Shown piece by piece: positions 23,648 to 35,828 of a stretch of DNA of 64,000 nt. Source of the DNA: Gnetum montanum (taxonomy: Eukaryota; Streptophyta; Gnetopsida; Gnetales; Gnetaceae); NCBI GenBank assembly GCA_015680685.1, contig MNCI01035092.1:126177-190176 (forward strand), given 5' to 3'. Below the pieces are notes generated by a model, which saw only the letters and a program-made list of their open reading frames with translations, had not been told where the DNA came from and did not search any database. The stretch's first letter is position 1. Each line of letters starts with the position of its first letter. The position numbers and the translations under genes are program-made.

Positions 23648-23666
23648 TCGGCGTCGTTGTCAAGGA
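23648..23666 (+). promoter_or_regulatory. Primer-binding site of B, tRNA-Asp type
   Basis: tcggcgtcgttgtcaagga directly follows the LTR and is a variant of the tRNA-Asp complement seen in A and D. Confidence 0.75.
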
Positions 23667-23879
23667 TGGTGCTAATTATTTAGATTAGTTATATCATACA
23701 TGATCGCTATAAAGGTATTAATGATATATATTTTAGAAAATATTAAATCACACACACATCATAAGCTAACGACAATGTCTCTTCCATAAGGACGTGATAA
23801 TGTACTATATAACAAAAACATTCATTAGAGAACTAATGAGATATATAGTGAGAAAAATTGGAGCGACCAACCTTATGCA

Positions 23880-25260
23880 GGGGTTTCTTATGTTCATGAC
23901 CATCCTTACAACACTCAAAGACTACATTCACCTAAGGTAGACAATCTTGGAGGAGATGATGTAAGTCTTGAACTAGGGGAGGCCTCAAGGCCTAAGACCT
24001 TCTTGAAACCAAGAAACAATAAATTAAGGGACCCTAGGGAACACCACAGAAGCCATGGAAATCCTTCCAATTCCTCATCTCTCTTTCCTTTCAACATCTA
24101 GTTCTGACAAAGATGAATGTAGGTATGAAGATAAAGCTCCACTAAAGGGTCAGAATAGAAACAAAAATCGAACTCGCAGGAACATTCATGGTCATCAACA
24201 TGAACATAGACAAAATTTTCATAATCAACCGAATAGAAATTTTCATCACAAATTATCTAATGATGATGAACCCTTTTTGGCCATTTGGAGCCTCACGCAG
24301 ATCATAGAGGTAATTAAGATATCTTGTAGGCATCGCAAAGAGAGTTGCCTACCCAGGCTTGATATGAATAATATTCCTAAATTTGCAAGAGGCTATGATT
24401 CAAATTTGCAACATCATTTACAAGCCTTCCATTGTGCCTGCATTTTCTAAAACATTGAAAGTGGGTGGCAAAAGCTTAAGCTCTTTCCTAGGACACTAAT
24501 TGATAGAGCCAAAGTGTGGTATAGATCGTTAAAATCAAATTCAATCTAATGATGGTTCATAATATTGGAACTCTTCAACGAGAAATACTAGACCTATGTC
24601 AGTGTGTCCAACTTAAGGATACTATTCCGAAGATAGAAGCAAGGACAACATAAACCCTTGGACATGGCCTTAGATAGATATTATTCCCTACTGAATAGAT
24701 GCTCAGGCCATGGTTTGTACGAGGAAAGGCAACTATTCCACATCATAGATGGGCTTCATAATGAAGCAAGGGAGACCCTTGGGATGTATGCCCTAGGACA
24801 ATTATATGAGCTACAAGCCCATTAGATCCAAGAACTAATTGAATTGATGACAAAAGAAGAAGGAGAGATATGCAAATGGGAGAATGCCGAGAAATATCAT
24901 TGGGGTCCAACTCTTCAACAGAAGGAGGTCCATATCTATGGTAAGAAGAAAGAAAATGCTCTTGATAAGGTGATTTTGCAACAAACCTTGCCAATATAGA
25001 AGTCTATTAATGAACTTAAAGCAAAGTTTAATAAGATATCAAAATGGATATATGAAAACATTACAACTCTTATTGAGACAGCTGAGGAGAAGATCATGCA
25101 AAAAAAGCCAAGTGATTATGATAAACAAAGGATATAGAACCAAGAAACAACTAGGAATACTTTTTTGGCAAACAAGAAAAATGGCTAATGAAAGTGAGGC
25201 TATAGACTCAACCACATAAGAAGATAATGGATGTGACTTCCACATATATGACCATTAGAG
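23880..25260 (+). pseudogene. Element B gag, decayed
   Basis: The gag core is recognisable: MNNIPKFARGYD, QHHLQAFH.A, KLKLFPRTLIDRAKVWYRSL, then a long helical Glu/Lys-rich part. The region aligns with A and D. The zinc knuckle near 25220 has lost cysteines. Several stops are present. Confidence 0.72.
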
Positions 25261-25925
25261 GGGCCATTGCCTAGTCTTGTTGCATCTACATGAGTATTGG
25301 GCAAGTACCTTAAATTCAAAGTTTGTACATAAGTGCATGCTTGGGAGATTTTTTCCTCCACAAGGTAATTATAGACAGTCCCACAACCAAATGTACTATC
25401 CTAGGAGAACTTATTACTAGCCTCAACACTATCATCAACCATAGTGGCAACAACCACAATCATGGGGAAGGCCACCACCAAATCAGCCCTATCCTTCCTA
25501 TCTGTTGAAACCACACGAATATTATGTTCAACATCCTATTTCTCCAACTAGTTCTACATCCTCTACTTCAAATCGCCACTATCACTCTCTCGAGTACCAT
25601 CAACCCATGACATTTATGGAGGGATCACCACCTCACTCCTCTTACTCTCCATCCGACCCTTGATATTCTCATCCTCCACCTCATGACATGCCACCACCAA
25701 GGANTTTTGAAATTGAAGTAATGATGGGTGGTGGCCTTGTGTAGGATCAAAGGATGGTGGTGGTGAAAAGGGAGGCATTGCACCAGATTGGCACTGTGCT
25801 AGTTCGGATGATGTGGTAGATCCATGAGTCTTTTGCTTTAGCTTTCGACCTTTCCTAAAGAAGGGATGTTTCCTATGTGGTGGTTAAGATCTATCNTAGC
25901 CACCATAATATCAAAGGACACCTAG
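25261..25925 (+). other. Low-complexity linker with two single-N joins
   Basis: A Ser/Pro/Thr-rich stretch corresponds to the linker after the knuckle in D. Single Ns at 25704 and 25896 bracket a Gly/Val-rich segment of 191 bases that looks out of place. As in the LTR of D, single Ns may mark unreliable assembly joins. Confidence 0.45.
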
Positions 25926-27335
25926 TGGCTAGGGAATGAACGGTTACCAATGTTTTATACATGCATGGATCCTATCTATCCACTTATTAATCCTTGTCAC
26001 GACAAAATGTTTAGTCATGGGGGTTACCCCCCATTCTAATCTTCAGGATTCATAAGTGTTTTCCATCTTTTTGTCATTTTCTCATTTCTTGATATAATTT
26101 TTCTTATTCTTTTCAACTTTTTCCATTTGTTGTCTTCATCTTCTTTGTTAGTAATCTCACCTATGAATAAAATGATCATGTTGTCCATTAAGGTTAGGTT
26201 TTCTCTATGTTGTCAAGTCATAAGGAACTGATTATTCGAATAGTGAGACCACGTCATCCATCCACTCATTCCATTAATAAGAGGTTCTTGCTCTAGTCAT
26301 AATAATATTCTTTTTCATCATCCAACCTAAAAATAAATCCATAATCATTGTGTCTAGATAGAAGAGTGCAGAACCAAAGCAGAATGTAAGGGGTGTGACA
26401 TCAAAGGGATTTGTAAATTTTCTTTGGCCACTTCTGTATGTTCTATCATGTTGTTGAGGTTGTAATTATATCCTTGTAGATCTAATGAAAAATGGGAGTA
26501 AGAACACCATAAAGAGGCACTGAATAAATTTTGCAGGTCCCACTTGAAAGACATGTATCCATGCCTAAAGGTTGGCGGCTTCTCAGTACTTACAAAAAAA
26601 GAAAAGAGGGTGTACTATAAATAAGCTTCTCCCTTGGACAAAACACCAAGTGATGTTACTCCTTGCAACTATGATAGTCTTATGGTTGTCCACCAACGTG
26701 ATGAAATAATGCGATGTCACTAAAATGTGGTTTGAACTTGGTTCGAATTTTGGAAAGAAAGACTCATGATTATTTTAACCATTAATAACACACAAGGATT
26801 CATTGTGCCAATGGTAAGGCACCTCATGTGTCAATTTTTGCAATCCTTTCTATAGTCCATTTCATCTTGTTGTCCATTTGATCCTAACTTGTGGTTCTGT
26901 ATAACATAGAGTTATTATCTCAAATTGGTGGTTTTAACATGTGTGTTTTGTTGCATAGGTATGTGTTGCATTCAACCCCTTTAGTGCCTACAGACATTTT
27001 TAGGTGTGGTTACACAAGGGCATCATAGGCTAAAGCCTTCTTTGGGGAGGACCCACTTGTGTAACTTTTGTAACTTACACTTGTCTGACACAACCACATC
27101 ATTCTTAACCTTCTCATTTTGTCATGCCCTTCTCATGTAACTTGATCCATCCACAATCTCAATTTCAATGTCCTTCTTCTTACTTCTTCTAAAGCTTTTC
27201 ACATCAATGACTCCACTTGCTCACATATTAGGTGCCTCAAACTGATTTTCCACTTACCCTAGAACTATGGACCTAACCTCAAACCTTCCAACCAATCATA
27301 GAGTTTCATTTTTCATGCTTAGTTGCCCTATTTAA
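25926..27335 (+). other. Spacer homologous to the post-integrase spacer of A
   Basis: The stretch with tagtgagacca, aataagaggttcttgc, gtgacatcaaagggatttgt and gacatg.atccatgcctaaagg matches 38080-38960 in A, which lies after integrase. A catgggggtta tract near 26016 resembles the family's polypurine tract. No coding sequence is seen. Confidence 0.65.
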
Positions 27336-27435
27336 TGCATATTCATGGACCTTGATATTGAGTACCCGATATCAAGTGGTACACAATGTTGGATACTTGA
27401 TACCAAGTCATACAAAACCAATATATATGACCCCT

Positions 27436-28387
27436 ATTGAAACACCACCAAATTTGGACTTCAGCATCCTGGGTGCAAAATTTTCTAAGTGTTGAGACTA
27501 CACTCTCCATTGCCCCAAAGTGTAGTCAAGCATAGTTAGCATGAAGGCACAATTTTTGTAAATTGTTTCTAAGTGTTGAGACTATGCTCTCCACTGTCCT
27601 AGAGCATAGTCAGCCTCATGCAAAGTGTAGTCAACACATAGGCTAGTTTTGCAAATTGTTCTAACTGTCAAGCTAGCCACTACAAAATTTACTAAGTGCT
27701 AAGACTATGTTCTCCACTGCTCTAGAGCATAGTCAAGCGTAGTCAGCATGAAAGCGCATTTTTTTGCAAATTTTTCCAAGTGTTGAGACTACGCTCTCCA
27801 CTAGCCCAGAGCTTAGTCAAGCATAGTCAATTAGAAGCCAATTTCTGCAAGTTTTGACAAGTGCTAGGAATACGCTCACCTCCAATCAGGAGCATAGTCA
27901 GCCTCCTGTGGAGAGCGTAGTCAGAACATAGCCATTTTTTGCAAAATTTTTCTAAGTGCGAGACTACACTCTTCCCCAGTCTAGAACATAGTCAAGTGTA
28001 ATTAGCTAGAACAACCTCCAAAGGCCTCTACAATGTAGCACTAGCACTCAACTCAGCTCTGACTCACCTCCAACAAACATAGTTAGCAAAATGTATCTCC
28101 TTTTTATTCTCTTTTTGTCCCCAAAATTGTAACTACACTCAACCCCATACAAGATAGTGGAGAGTGTAGTCTTCAAAGTTGCATTTTTTCAAGTACATTG
28201 TGGTCCTCTTGGTGCATATATATGCACTTGGTAGTGTAGTCACAGTTTCTCAACTTCATAGAGTCTGGTAAAATGGAGCAGAGTATAACATTGCTACCCT
28301 CAGTGGAGAGCATAGTTGGATGACAACGTAGTTCCAATCGTCCTCTCTACCATGTGGCAACCATCCTGCATTTTCTGCTAACCCTAG
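27436..28387 (+). repeat. Internal duplication of B, copy 1 (left part)
   Basis: This part, together with 29189-29370 beyond the solo LTR, matches 29809-30905. Both copies start near acaccaaatttgga and run to gcaaactaccatagccca. The copies have diverged by many point changes. Confidence 0.82.
27480..28010 (+). repeat. Hairpin-rich minisatellite array, copy 1
   Basis: Units of roughly 85-120 bp repeat the theme ctaagtgttgagactatgct, a short loop, then agagcatagtc, then gcaaattttt. Each unit holds an inverted repeat. The clearest is GACTATGCTCT (27580-27590) against AGAGCATAGTC (27601-27611), perfect over 11 bp with a 10-base loop. Others start near 27495, 27702, 27786 and 27961. Confidence 0.8.
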
Positions 28388-29188
28388 TGATGAGTGGCGA
28401 GGTACCCCTACACTCAACCATACGAATACGAGCATTCTCACGAGCGATTCGGTGGAACTCCACAGACGGACTAGTTGTGGCACCTAGACAGTTATCCTTA
28501 GGTCGTAGTTCGTTGTCTTACCACCTAGACTAGTATTATAGTTGTCATGTATGATTTAGTCCAGAGTGAGGCGTATGATGTGTTCCTAATCTAACCGCTA
28601 CTCCTAATGGCAATGAAAAGTAGTAATTAACTAATCTAGGAGAGAAAGGGTAAGAAAATCTAATCTAGCCTAAGTGCGATGAGCATCCATTCCTTGATCA
28701 TTCGTGCACATCTTGGACTTCATGCATGACTACCACTGGGATTACCAAGTGCAGATCCTAGGTACGCCACTGAGATACCAAGTAGTCACACTTAAATGCT
28801 CGTAATCAATTCGTACTCATTCTACGTTACTAGGGGATAAGGGTAAGAGAAACTAATTAGGAAAGCAATACATAACATTTAAATAAACAAATAAATAACA
28901 AAGTGAATGCTGCAATGATGAAGTAAGCTCAATCTTTATTGCCGGTCATGTGCGCATCCAAGTATGTCACACTCGAATAAAGAATGTTGTACAATTACAT
29001 TCACCACAATGTGGGAAGACATGGGAAAAATAATCTAACTCTGGAGGGATCAAACTACCAGAGTCTAGCTACAGTCTAAATTAGGATGATGAACAAGGGA
29101 GAGCCGCTTCTTATTTATAGACATTGCTGCGGACTGCGATATTGCGGGGGACGTGATATTATGGCCCATGCGATATTGCGTCCCATCA
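28388..29188 (-). mobile_element. Solo LTR F (D-type family), TSD CCTAG
   Basis: Read on the minus strand it starts TGATGGGACGCAATATCGC, has TATAAATAAG followed by cggctctcccttgtt as in element D, and ends CCACTCATCA. It is flanked by CCTAG on both sides (28383-28387 and 29189-29193). No primer site or body accompanies it, so it is a solo LTR left by recombination between LTRs. The paralogous duplication copy near 30750 has the uninterrupted site aaccctaggcctataaatac, an internal empty-site control. Confidence 0.93.
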
Positions 29189-29370
29189 CCTAGGCTTATA
29201 AATACCCTCACCATCAATGTTTTCAGGGTTGGCAAATTTGGAGCATTGGCACATTTTAGACTTCATAGACTTGCAAACCTAAGGAGCGCTTGGAAGGGAA
29301 CTAAAGGCATCTTGGCAAAGTTGCAAACTACCATAGCCCACCACTCGCAGTTAGCATTTAGCAATGTGTA
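29189..29370 (+). repeat. Internal duplication of B, copy 1 (right part)
   Basis: This continues copy 1 past the solo LTR: a TATAAATACCCT box, then ggcaaatttggagcattggc and gcatcttggcaaagttgc, all found again at 30757-30905. Confidence 0.82.
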
Positions 29371-29808
29371 GAACTCAGAGCAAGTTCACCTTGCAGCAAA
29401 AAAAAGGTAAAAGGAATAAAGCACATCCCCAAGTAATCTAGAAGCATTGTAATTTCACAACTAGTCTAACCCTGAATCCACATTGACTTTCTCATGAGCA
29501 CTTCGACGAGAGGTCAACGTTTTTAAGGGCAAGCCACCCTCATGCCATGGTTACCATCAGTCATGCTGACTTTGCATCTTGCATCATGACACCCTATTTG
29601 CATCTCATCTTCCCTCTTATCCCTAGCAAATTACCTATACCTTTTACTCCTAGCATACCACTATTCATAATACTCTTGAGCATGGTACAATGACATTCGA
29701 TCAGGTACTAAAGAGCAATGTTGGTGCTAGGCCTACTGTGGTGTTTTTTCATTCTTTGTCAACATCTCTTAGGACATTCCTCAAGATCTCAACAACGAGA
29801 GGCCAATG

Positions 29809-30905
29809 AAACAACACCAAATTTGGATTTCGGCATACTAGGCACAAAATTTTCTAAGTACAGTCTCCATTACCCTAGAGTGTAGTTAAGTGTAGTTAGC
29901 ATGAAGGCATAATTTTTGTAAATTGTTTCTAAGTGTTGAGACTATGCTCTCTACTGCCTTAGAGCATAGTCAGCCTCATGCAAAGCATAGTCAACACAAA
30001 GGCTAGTTTTGCAAATTGTTCTAAGTGTCAAGCCACCTACTGCAAAATTTTTTAAGTGCTGAGACTATGCTCTCCACTACCCCAAAGCGTAGTCAAGCAT
30101 AGTTAGCATGAAAGTGCATTTTTTGCAAATTTTTCTAAGTGTTGAGACTATGCTCTCCACCAGCCCAGAGCATAGTTAAGCGTAGTCAACTGGAAGCTAG
30201 TTTTTGCAAATTTTTATAAGTGATAGAACTACGCTCACCCTTAGTCAGGAGCGTAGTTAGCCTCCAACGGAGAGCGTAGTTAGCACATAGCCATTTTTTG
30301 CAAATTTTTCTTAGTGTGGGACTACGCTCTCCCCCAATCCAGAGCATAGTTAAGTGTAGTCAACTAGAACAGCCTTCAAAGGCCTCCACAATGTAGCACT
30401 GACACTCAGCTTAGCTTGAACTCAGCTTTGGCAAGCATAGTTAGCAAAATGTATATTATTTGCATCCTGTTTTTGTCCCAAAAATTGTAACTATGCTCGA
30501 ACCCACACAAGATAGTGGAGAGTATAGTCCCAGAGCATAGTCTCCAAAGTTACATTTTTTTACGTACATTGTGGTCCTCTCGATGCATATACATGCACTT
30601 GGTAGCATAGTCATAGTCTCTCAGCCTCGTAGAGTCTAACAGAATAGAGTAGAACATAACACCGCTACCCTCAGTGGAGAGCATAGTTGGATGATAGCAT
30701 AGCTCCAACCATCCCCTCTGCCATGTGGTAGCCATCTAACATTTTTTGCTAACCCTAGGCCTATAAATACCCTTGCCATCGATGTTTTTAAGGTTGGAAA
30801 ATTTGGGGTGTTGGCACATTTTAGACTTCATAGAGTTGCAAACCTAAGGAGCACTTGGGAGGGAACCAAAGGCATCTTGGCAAAGTTGCAAACTACCATA
30901 GCCCA
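29809..30905 (+). repeat. Internal duplication of B, copy 2
   Basis: This is the second copy of the 27436-29370 segment, without the solo LTR. It contains its own hairpin array (about 29850-30365), including a perfect 11-bp stem near 29940-29970, and a ctataaatac box near 30760. Confidence 0.82.
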
Positions 30906-32306
30906 TCACAATTCACCGTAGGACATCGTAGCCCATTGCACACCGTGGCCACCAACCTGGCAAGCATAGACACCACAGCGAAACATCAATCTCTACGGCT
31001 AGACACCTTCGAGACTGTGACTACGCTATCCATTACGCTTGTTGTACATTGTGTACCTTCTAATCCCTCTTGGTGTTAACTATGCTCAATCCCATTTAGG
31101 GTGCTGTTTCATTCTCTTTCTCTTCCTTTCTTTGCATTTTCAGCATTTTACTTGCATTTTTGGCATTCCACTTATAGTTTCTACTATTTTAATGCATAGT
31201 CGCACCTAAAACTACGCTTGGGCAATGGCCCCTACATGTTGGCAACCTCATTTTCATCAAAAACCTAACTACACTCGACCTTATCAACACCATTAACACT
31301 ATGAACATTTCTCAAACACTTAGCATTGTTTCACATTAGCATCACAGCTAACCACGCTGCACCCCGATTGCATTCGGTAAGTCCCTATTCGATCGACAAG
31401 ACCGTTTAGGACATCCTGTTTCTACCTCCAGCAAGCCCTTGCATAGATTCATGGTTAACCTGCGCACCCATTGACCTTAGTGTTCCAATTGCTAACATTT
31501 TTGGTCACCACACCTATAGTGCCCAAAACTCATTCTCATCATTTGCAGCTAGGGGAGTTGTTCAAATTTTCTCTCGCGGCTCAAAGTTTTGTGCACCCAC
31601 TTGTGATATTTGGCTCTAATTTCTGTCATCTGAACCTATCCAAACCCAAAGTGTTTAAGTTAGTCATGGGAATGGTGCTTGTGTGGGAAACTTGTTCTAA
31701 TTTTTGATAATTTGCTATTGCTCAGAGGGTATTATAAGGGTAAGAACGTTAAAAACCATAAGTGTTTTATTGAAAAATCAATTGTGGTAATGCCAAAACC
31801 TTAATTTTTCCACCCAAGGGACCATAACTATTATAATAAGTCATACATAAGGAAAAAGAAATGAATTGCAAAGGGTTGTAAAGGACAATAAACACTTTTG
31901 GGGATTTTTCCTAAAACTTTTTCTAACTCTACAATCATATGAACTAAGAACTTAATGAACTAAGGTAACAAGTAAGGTAGAAACTACTTATTAATAAGAA
32001 CACAACCTTAGTAACACCCAATCTTTACTTGATTACAGATAGCCCTAAAAAGAGGAGCACAAGGAGAACCTTTGTAGAGAGCAGCCAAGTGCCCATGAGC
32101 TGGTTGAGGCTAACAAGGTGAATGTGTAGAGCGTGAGGAGCAGGAAGCCCAATCTTTTAGCATCCATCAAGAGGCTCCTATTACTAGATAGTTGATCCAA
32201 GGAGAGGTCACATAACCCCCAACTTCCAACTAGGGACAACATTTCATGCTGCCCTTTAATTGCCTTGTAGCCATCTAGGAAAAGTTCACATTGGCCATAG
32301 TCATCA
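30906..32306 (+). other. Leader of the extra ORF in B
   Basis: There is no long frame. ggtattataagggtaagaac near 31725 and cttgattacag near 32030 look like a splice donor and acceptor about 300 bp apart. The corresponding place in A (near 39935-40200) keeps the donor-like ggggtaagaa, but its acceptor reads ctattacaaa. An intron ahead of the extra ORF is possible but unproven. Confidence 0.35.
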
Positions 32307-34776
32307 TGGAAATGAACTTTGGGCCATTGATGGAGTTTACTCTAGAAGTAGTTTGGATGCAACTTTAGGCATCACCTCTATGGTCCATTCTTTTAGATAG
32401 TGGTGAGTGGTACTTTGGTGAGACTCACCAATTCTAGCACAACAAAGATGAAGACACCACTGTCAACATCTATGGAGTCATGTCTCATTCTCAATTAAGG
32501 AAATTGCAGTAGCCCTTAATGTGCCAAATGAAGGGGCTAAGGTAGCCCATCTATCCACTAGATTTGACCTTGATACTAGAGAACTATGGCTAAAATGAGA
32601 ATACGACAAAGAAGACAAAACACATAATGAACTGACTCTGGAGGAAAGGACATACTTCAAGATCAATACATATAATCTCTTTCCAACCAAGGGGCTTAAT
32701 AGGATTTCAACATATGAGGCCAAGGGAAGTGCTATCTTAATGGGCACATACATGTCCAATCTTCCCCAATTTTACTTCATCAAAATTCAGAGGAAATTCA
32801 AGAAGAAAAAGGTAGGGAAACCAACACTCCCATTCCCTTACCTAATCAAAAGGTTATGTAAGCATGCTTGAATCATGGGGTACACAAACAATGTCCCTAG
32901 GAAGGCTCAGAATGCTTCCTTTGTATAGTTTCTCAAACCTACCATACCAAGAAAAGGGCTTGGTGAAGAATAAGAACTAGAGAAGGAAGTAGAACTAGAA
33001 AGAGAGGTACAACATGAGCTGGCACATTACCTTGAAATACAAGCTTCATCACTATTGCTACTGTATGATTATAAGCCCTTAATAAGCCATCTATAGAAAA
33101 TCGCTAAAGCTATCAGTTGGAGAAGCAAAGATGAGTCTAATCTCTTTAGAGTACTCAATGATGCCATACAACCCACCATTTCAACTAATCCAACAAGGGG
33201 AGAGATCTCATTACAATTAGGAAGAGGATCCCAGCGGTCCAAGCAAATCTCTAGAAATGTCGCATCCTTCCAAGTGATTCTTGAAATTAGAGAAGGTGCC
33301 ACAATTGTGGTAATGCAACATTAGGATGTGGCAGGCATAGCAGAAGTGATTACGAATCACATTAAGGAATCATTTAATGTACATGTTGTGCCCCTAGTAG
33401 ATCTTATTTGGACTAGAGATGTGCAGATGCTAGCTGGAACTTCAATGACTTCTACGGTGCATGAGGATGTGCTAAATCGCTTATTGTAGACAAGGCAAGT
33501 GATGACCACCTTGTTTGACATCCCCAATGATGTCACTGTAGCACAGTCAGACCTCATAGCCACCAAAGGGAAGCTGGTCATAGCTAAAGTTAGGGCATAG
33601 CATGCAGAAGTAGAAGTGCAAAGGTTACAATAAGAGTTGGCCACCTTGAGAGCTGAATGATGGGATCCTCTTTGGTTTGTTGTGCCTGACTAGTTGGAAC
33701 AATTTAGGATAGAGTAGCTAGCAAAGCTAATTAAGGAGAACAAAGCTATAGAACAAGAGCAGGAAAAGGTAGTTTGAAATATCTTAGCTGCTGATGCACA
33801 ATCTTATACATACAATACGACATTGATCGCAGTGCAAGAAGAAAACAGGTAGCTCACTGCCAAAAATTCAAGGTTAATCATAGTTAAAAAGAAAAAGAAT
33901 ATTCTAGAGAAAAGTAGCCACCAATTGAGAGAAAAACTGGTGTAGGTCAACCAAGATATTAATAAATTAGCTAGGGAAAACAAAACCCTCTCAATAAAGA
34001 AGGTTCATTCTATTTGACAAAAATTTGCAATTAAAATCAGTGCATGGTAGAATGAGGCCAAGAAGGATGAAAAATTGAAGGAATACTTCCATGACCAGAT
34101 AGGCATGTATAAGAAAATAAATGAAAAGGAAATCTAGATGGCTAAAGCCTGCATTGGGTCCCTATCAGCACAAAATCCTAAGTGGTAGCCAATTCTAGAT
34201 AGCTATGCATTAGTTCAGCAAGTGAAAATAAAGAATAAAGACCTGTAGATTGAAGATTTGAAGGAATACATGATGTTGACTAACCTTAGATATTCCAACC
34301 TTGCCATATTACTAGTAGGTCGACCTCAGAACAGGCTGGAAAAGTAGGTAGCAACCACCTATGCATTGTATGAAAAAGAGTTTGCAGATTGAAAAGACGC
34401 TTTGCAGAAGCTCCATGTGGCAAACTTGGAATTGAAGATGATCAAAGCTTGCTACCATGGAAAAAGGGATGTCGCCTATAACCTAGCTAGGAGATTAATA
34501 GATTATCATGAATTAAGAAAAAAAGCTAGGGCCTTTGAGGAAGAACAATGGCAATTTTTAGCCTAGTACGTGAAGGCCAATCAAATGTTTCTGCAACTAC
34601 CATGTCCTTAGGACATATCGACACCAGCACACATCGATTTAGCAACCTGGATGGTACACGACCCATGGACGGAAGAAGAAAAGTTGTAGGCATTGCTTGA
34701 TTGCTACGAATTTCAAAAGCTTGGCAACAAAGGAAAGTGCCTGATGGAAAAGCCACCATTTCTGAGAATTACATGA
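32307..34776 (+). pseudogene. Extra coiled-coil ORF of element B
   Basis: This is a roughly 820-codon frame between the spacer and the 3' LTR, homologous throughout to 40510-43010 in A. Shared blocks include VALNVPNEGA, PTLPFPYLI, a FDIP..VT segment, KGKLV, VQRLQ.ELATLRA, a long Glu/Lys/Gln-rich coiled-coil half, and ALYEKEF near 34370. The N-terminal part (about 250 residues) is globular in composition. Many stops and at least one frameshift are present. I see no signal peptide or membrane segment, so it does not look like an env-type protein. Function unknown; the N-terminal part vaguely resembles plant transposon-associated proteins. Confidence 0.65.
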
Positions 34777-34955
34777 GCTTCCCTAGTTTTACATCTTGTA
34801 ATATTGTGTCCCAATTTTTGTGAAACACCACTGTGGCATGTAAAAGTCAATTGTTTTGTTTGATGTTTTAGTTAGTCAATAATTCCATACCTTCCTAATA
34901 TTTTGTAAAGAACTTGTTCCTCATTTTGTTTAACTCAAGGACAAGTTTTCCTGCA

Positions 34956-34967
34956 GTCATGGGGGTA
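34956..34967 (+). promoter_or_regulatory. Polypurine tract of B
   Basis: agtcatgggggta lies directly before the 3' LTR start TGATGAATC. The same tract precedes the LTRs of D (near 59512) and, in altered form, A and E. Confidence 0.7.
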
Positions 34968-35828
34968 TGATGAATCATGAATTGGTTGGCCTCAATATCG
35001 GATATGTGATATCAGATCCCAAGAAACAATGTTAGATATTCAATATCATCCCTTCCATGCTAGCCTATAAATATAGCACTTGGGTGCATGGTTGGGATAT
35101 AGAAAGTTTTAGTTTTTAGTTCTCAATTTTTGATAGTCTTTCTTAGATTTCTGCAATTCCCAATGCATGCATGTATTGTGATGTTTGTAATCATATGATA
35201 CCTTTGTTTGAGTGTGACATACTTGGACACATTACATGACTGGAAATAAAGATCAAGATTACTTCCATCAATGCTGCATTCACTTAGATTTATTATTTCT
35301 TTAATTATTTAATTGTTTAATTATTTACTATTTTCTTTAGTTAATGTTTTCATTTATTGCTCTTTACTATTCTTGTCATTAAGCGAAATGAGTGTGACTT
35401 AATCAGGAGCACTTAAGTGTAAGTACTTAGTAATCCCGCAATGTATCTATTGGCACACCTAGTGACATACACTTGGCAATCCCAATAGTAGTTATATGAA
35501 GGCCAAGGCATGTATGGATGATTAGGGACAAATAATCATCACTCATAGGCTAGTTTAGATTCTATTTTCGATTGTTTTAGTAGCTTAATTAATTTATCTC
35601 TTTATCATCATTAGGAGTAGCATAGAATTAGACAACATCATATGCCTCACTTTCAACTAAACCATACATGAAAAAGCTACCACTAGTCCAAGTGGGAAGA
35701 CAACAAACTGCGATCAAAGCATAATGATCTAGATGCCACAGCTAGTCCCATCCATAGAATTCAACTAGATCATGCATGAACACTTGTGATTCGTATGGTT
35801 AGGCGTAGGGGTACCTCATCGCTCATCA
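34968..35828 (+). repeat. 3' LTR of element B
   Basis: It starts TGATGAATCATG and ends CATCGCTCATCA. It aligns with 22760-23647; the U3 head is shorter by about 30 bp. ATATT follows at 35829-35833. Confidence 0.9.

Larger units (their letters stand above)
22760..35828 (+). mobile_element. Element B: Athila-like retrotransposon lacking pol, nested in A
   Basis: About 13.1 kb, bounded by LTRs 22760-23647 and 34968-35828 and by ATATT duplications. Internal order: primer site, gag, a proline/glutamine-type linker, a spacer homologous to the post-integrase spacer of A, a duplicated hairpin-rich region, the extra coiled-coil ORF, polypurine tract. I found no protease, RT, RNase H or integrase: gag passes straight into the sequence that follows integrase in A. 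It is therefore a non-autonomous derivative. It carries the solo LTR F. Confidence 0.87.

Noticed and set aside
26016-26035. Second 3' LTR start after the catgggggtta tract in B
   Set aside because: No LTR-like sequence (TGATGA head, TATA box, CTCATCA end) follows it. It is probably a relic of the spacer shared with A and D.
27480-28010. CRISPR-like array
   Set aside because: Units vary in length and sequence, repeats are not uniform, and the context is a plant retrotransposon. This is a minisatellite with inverted repeats.
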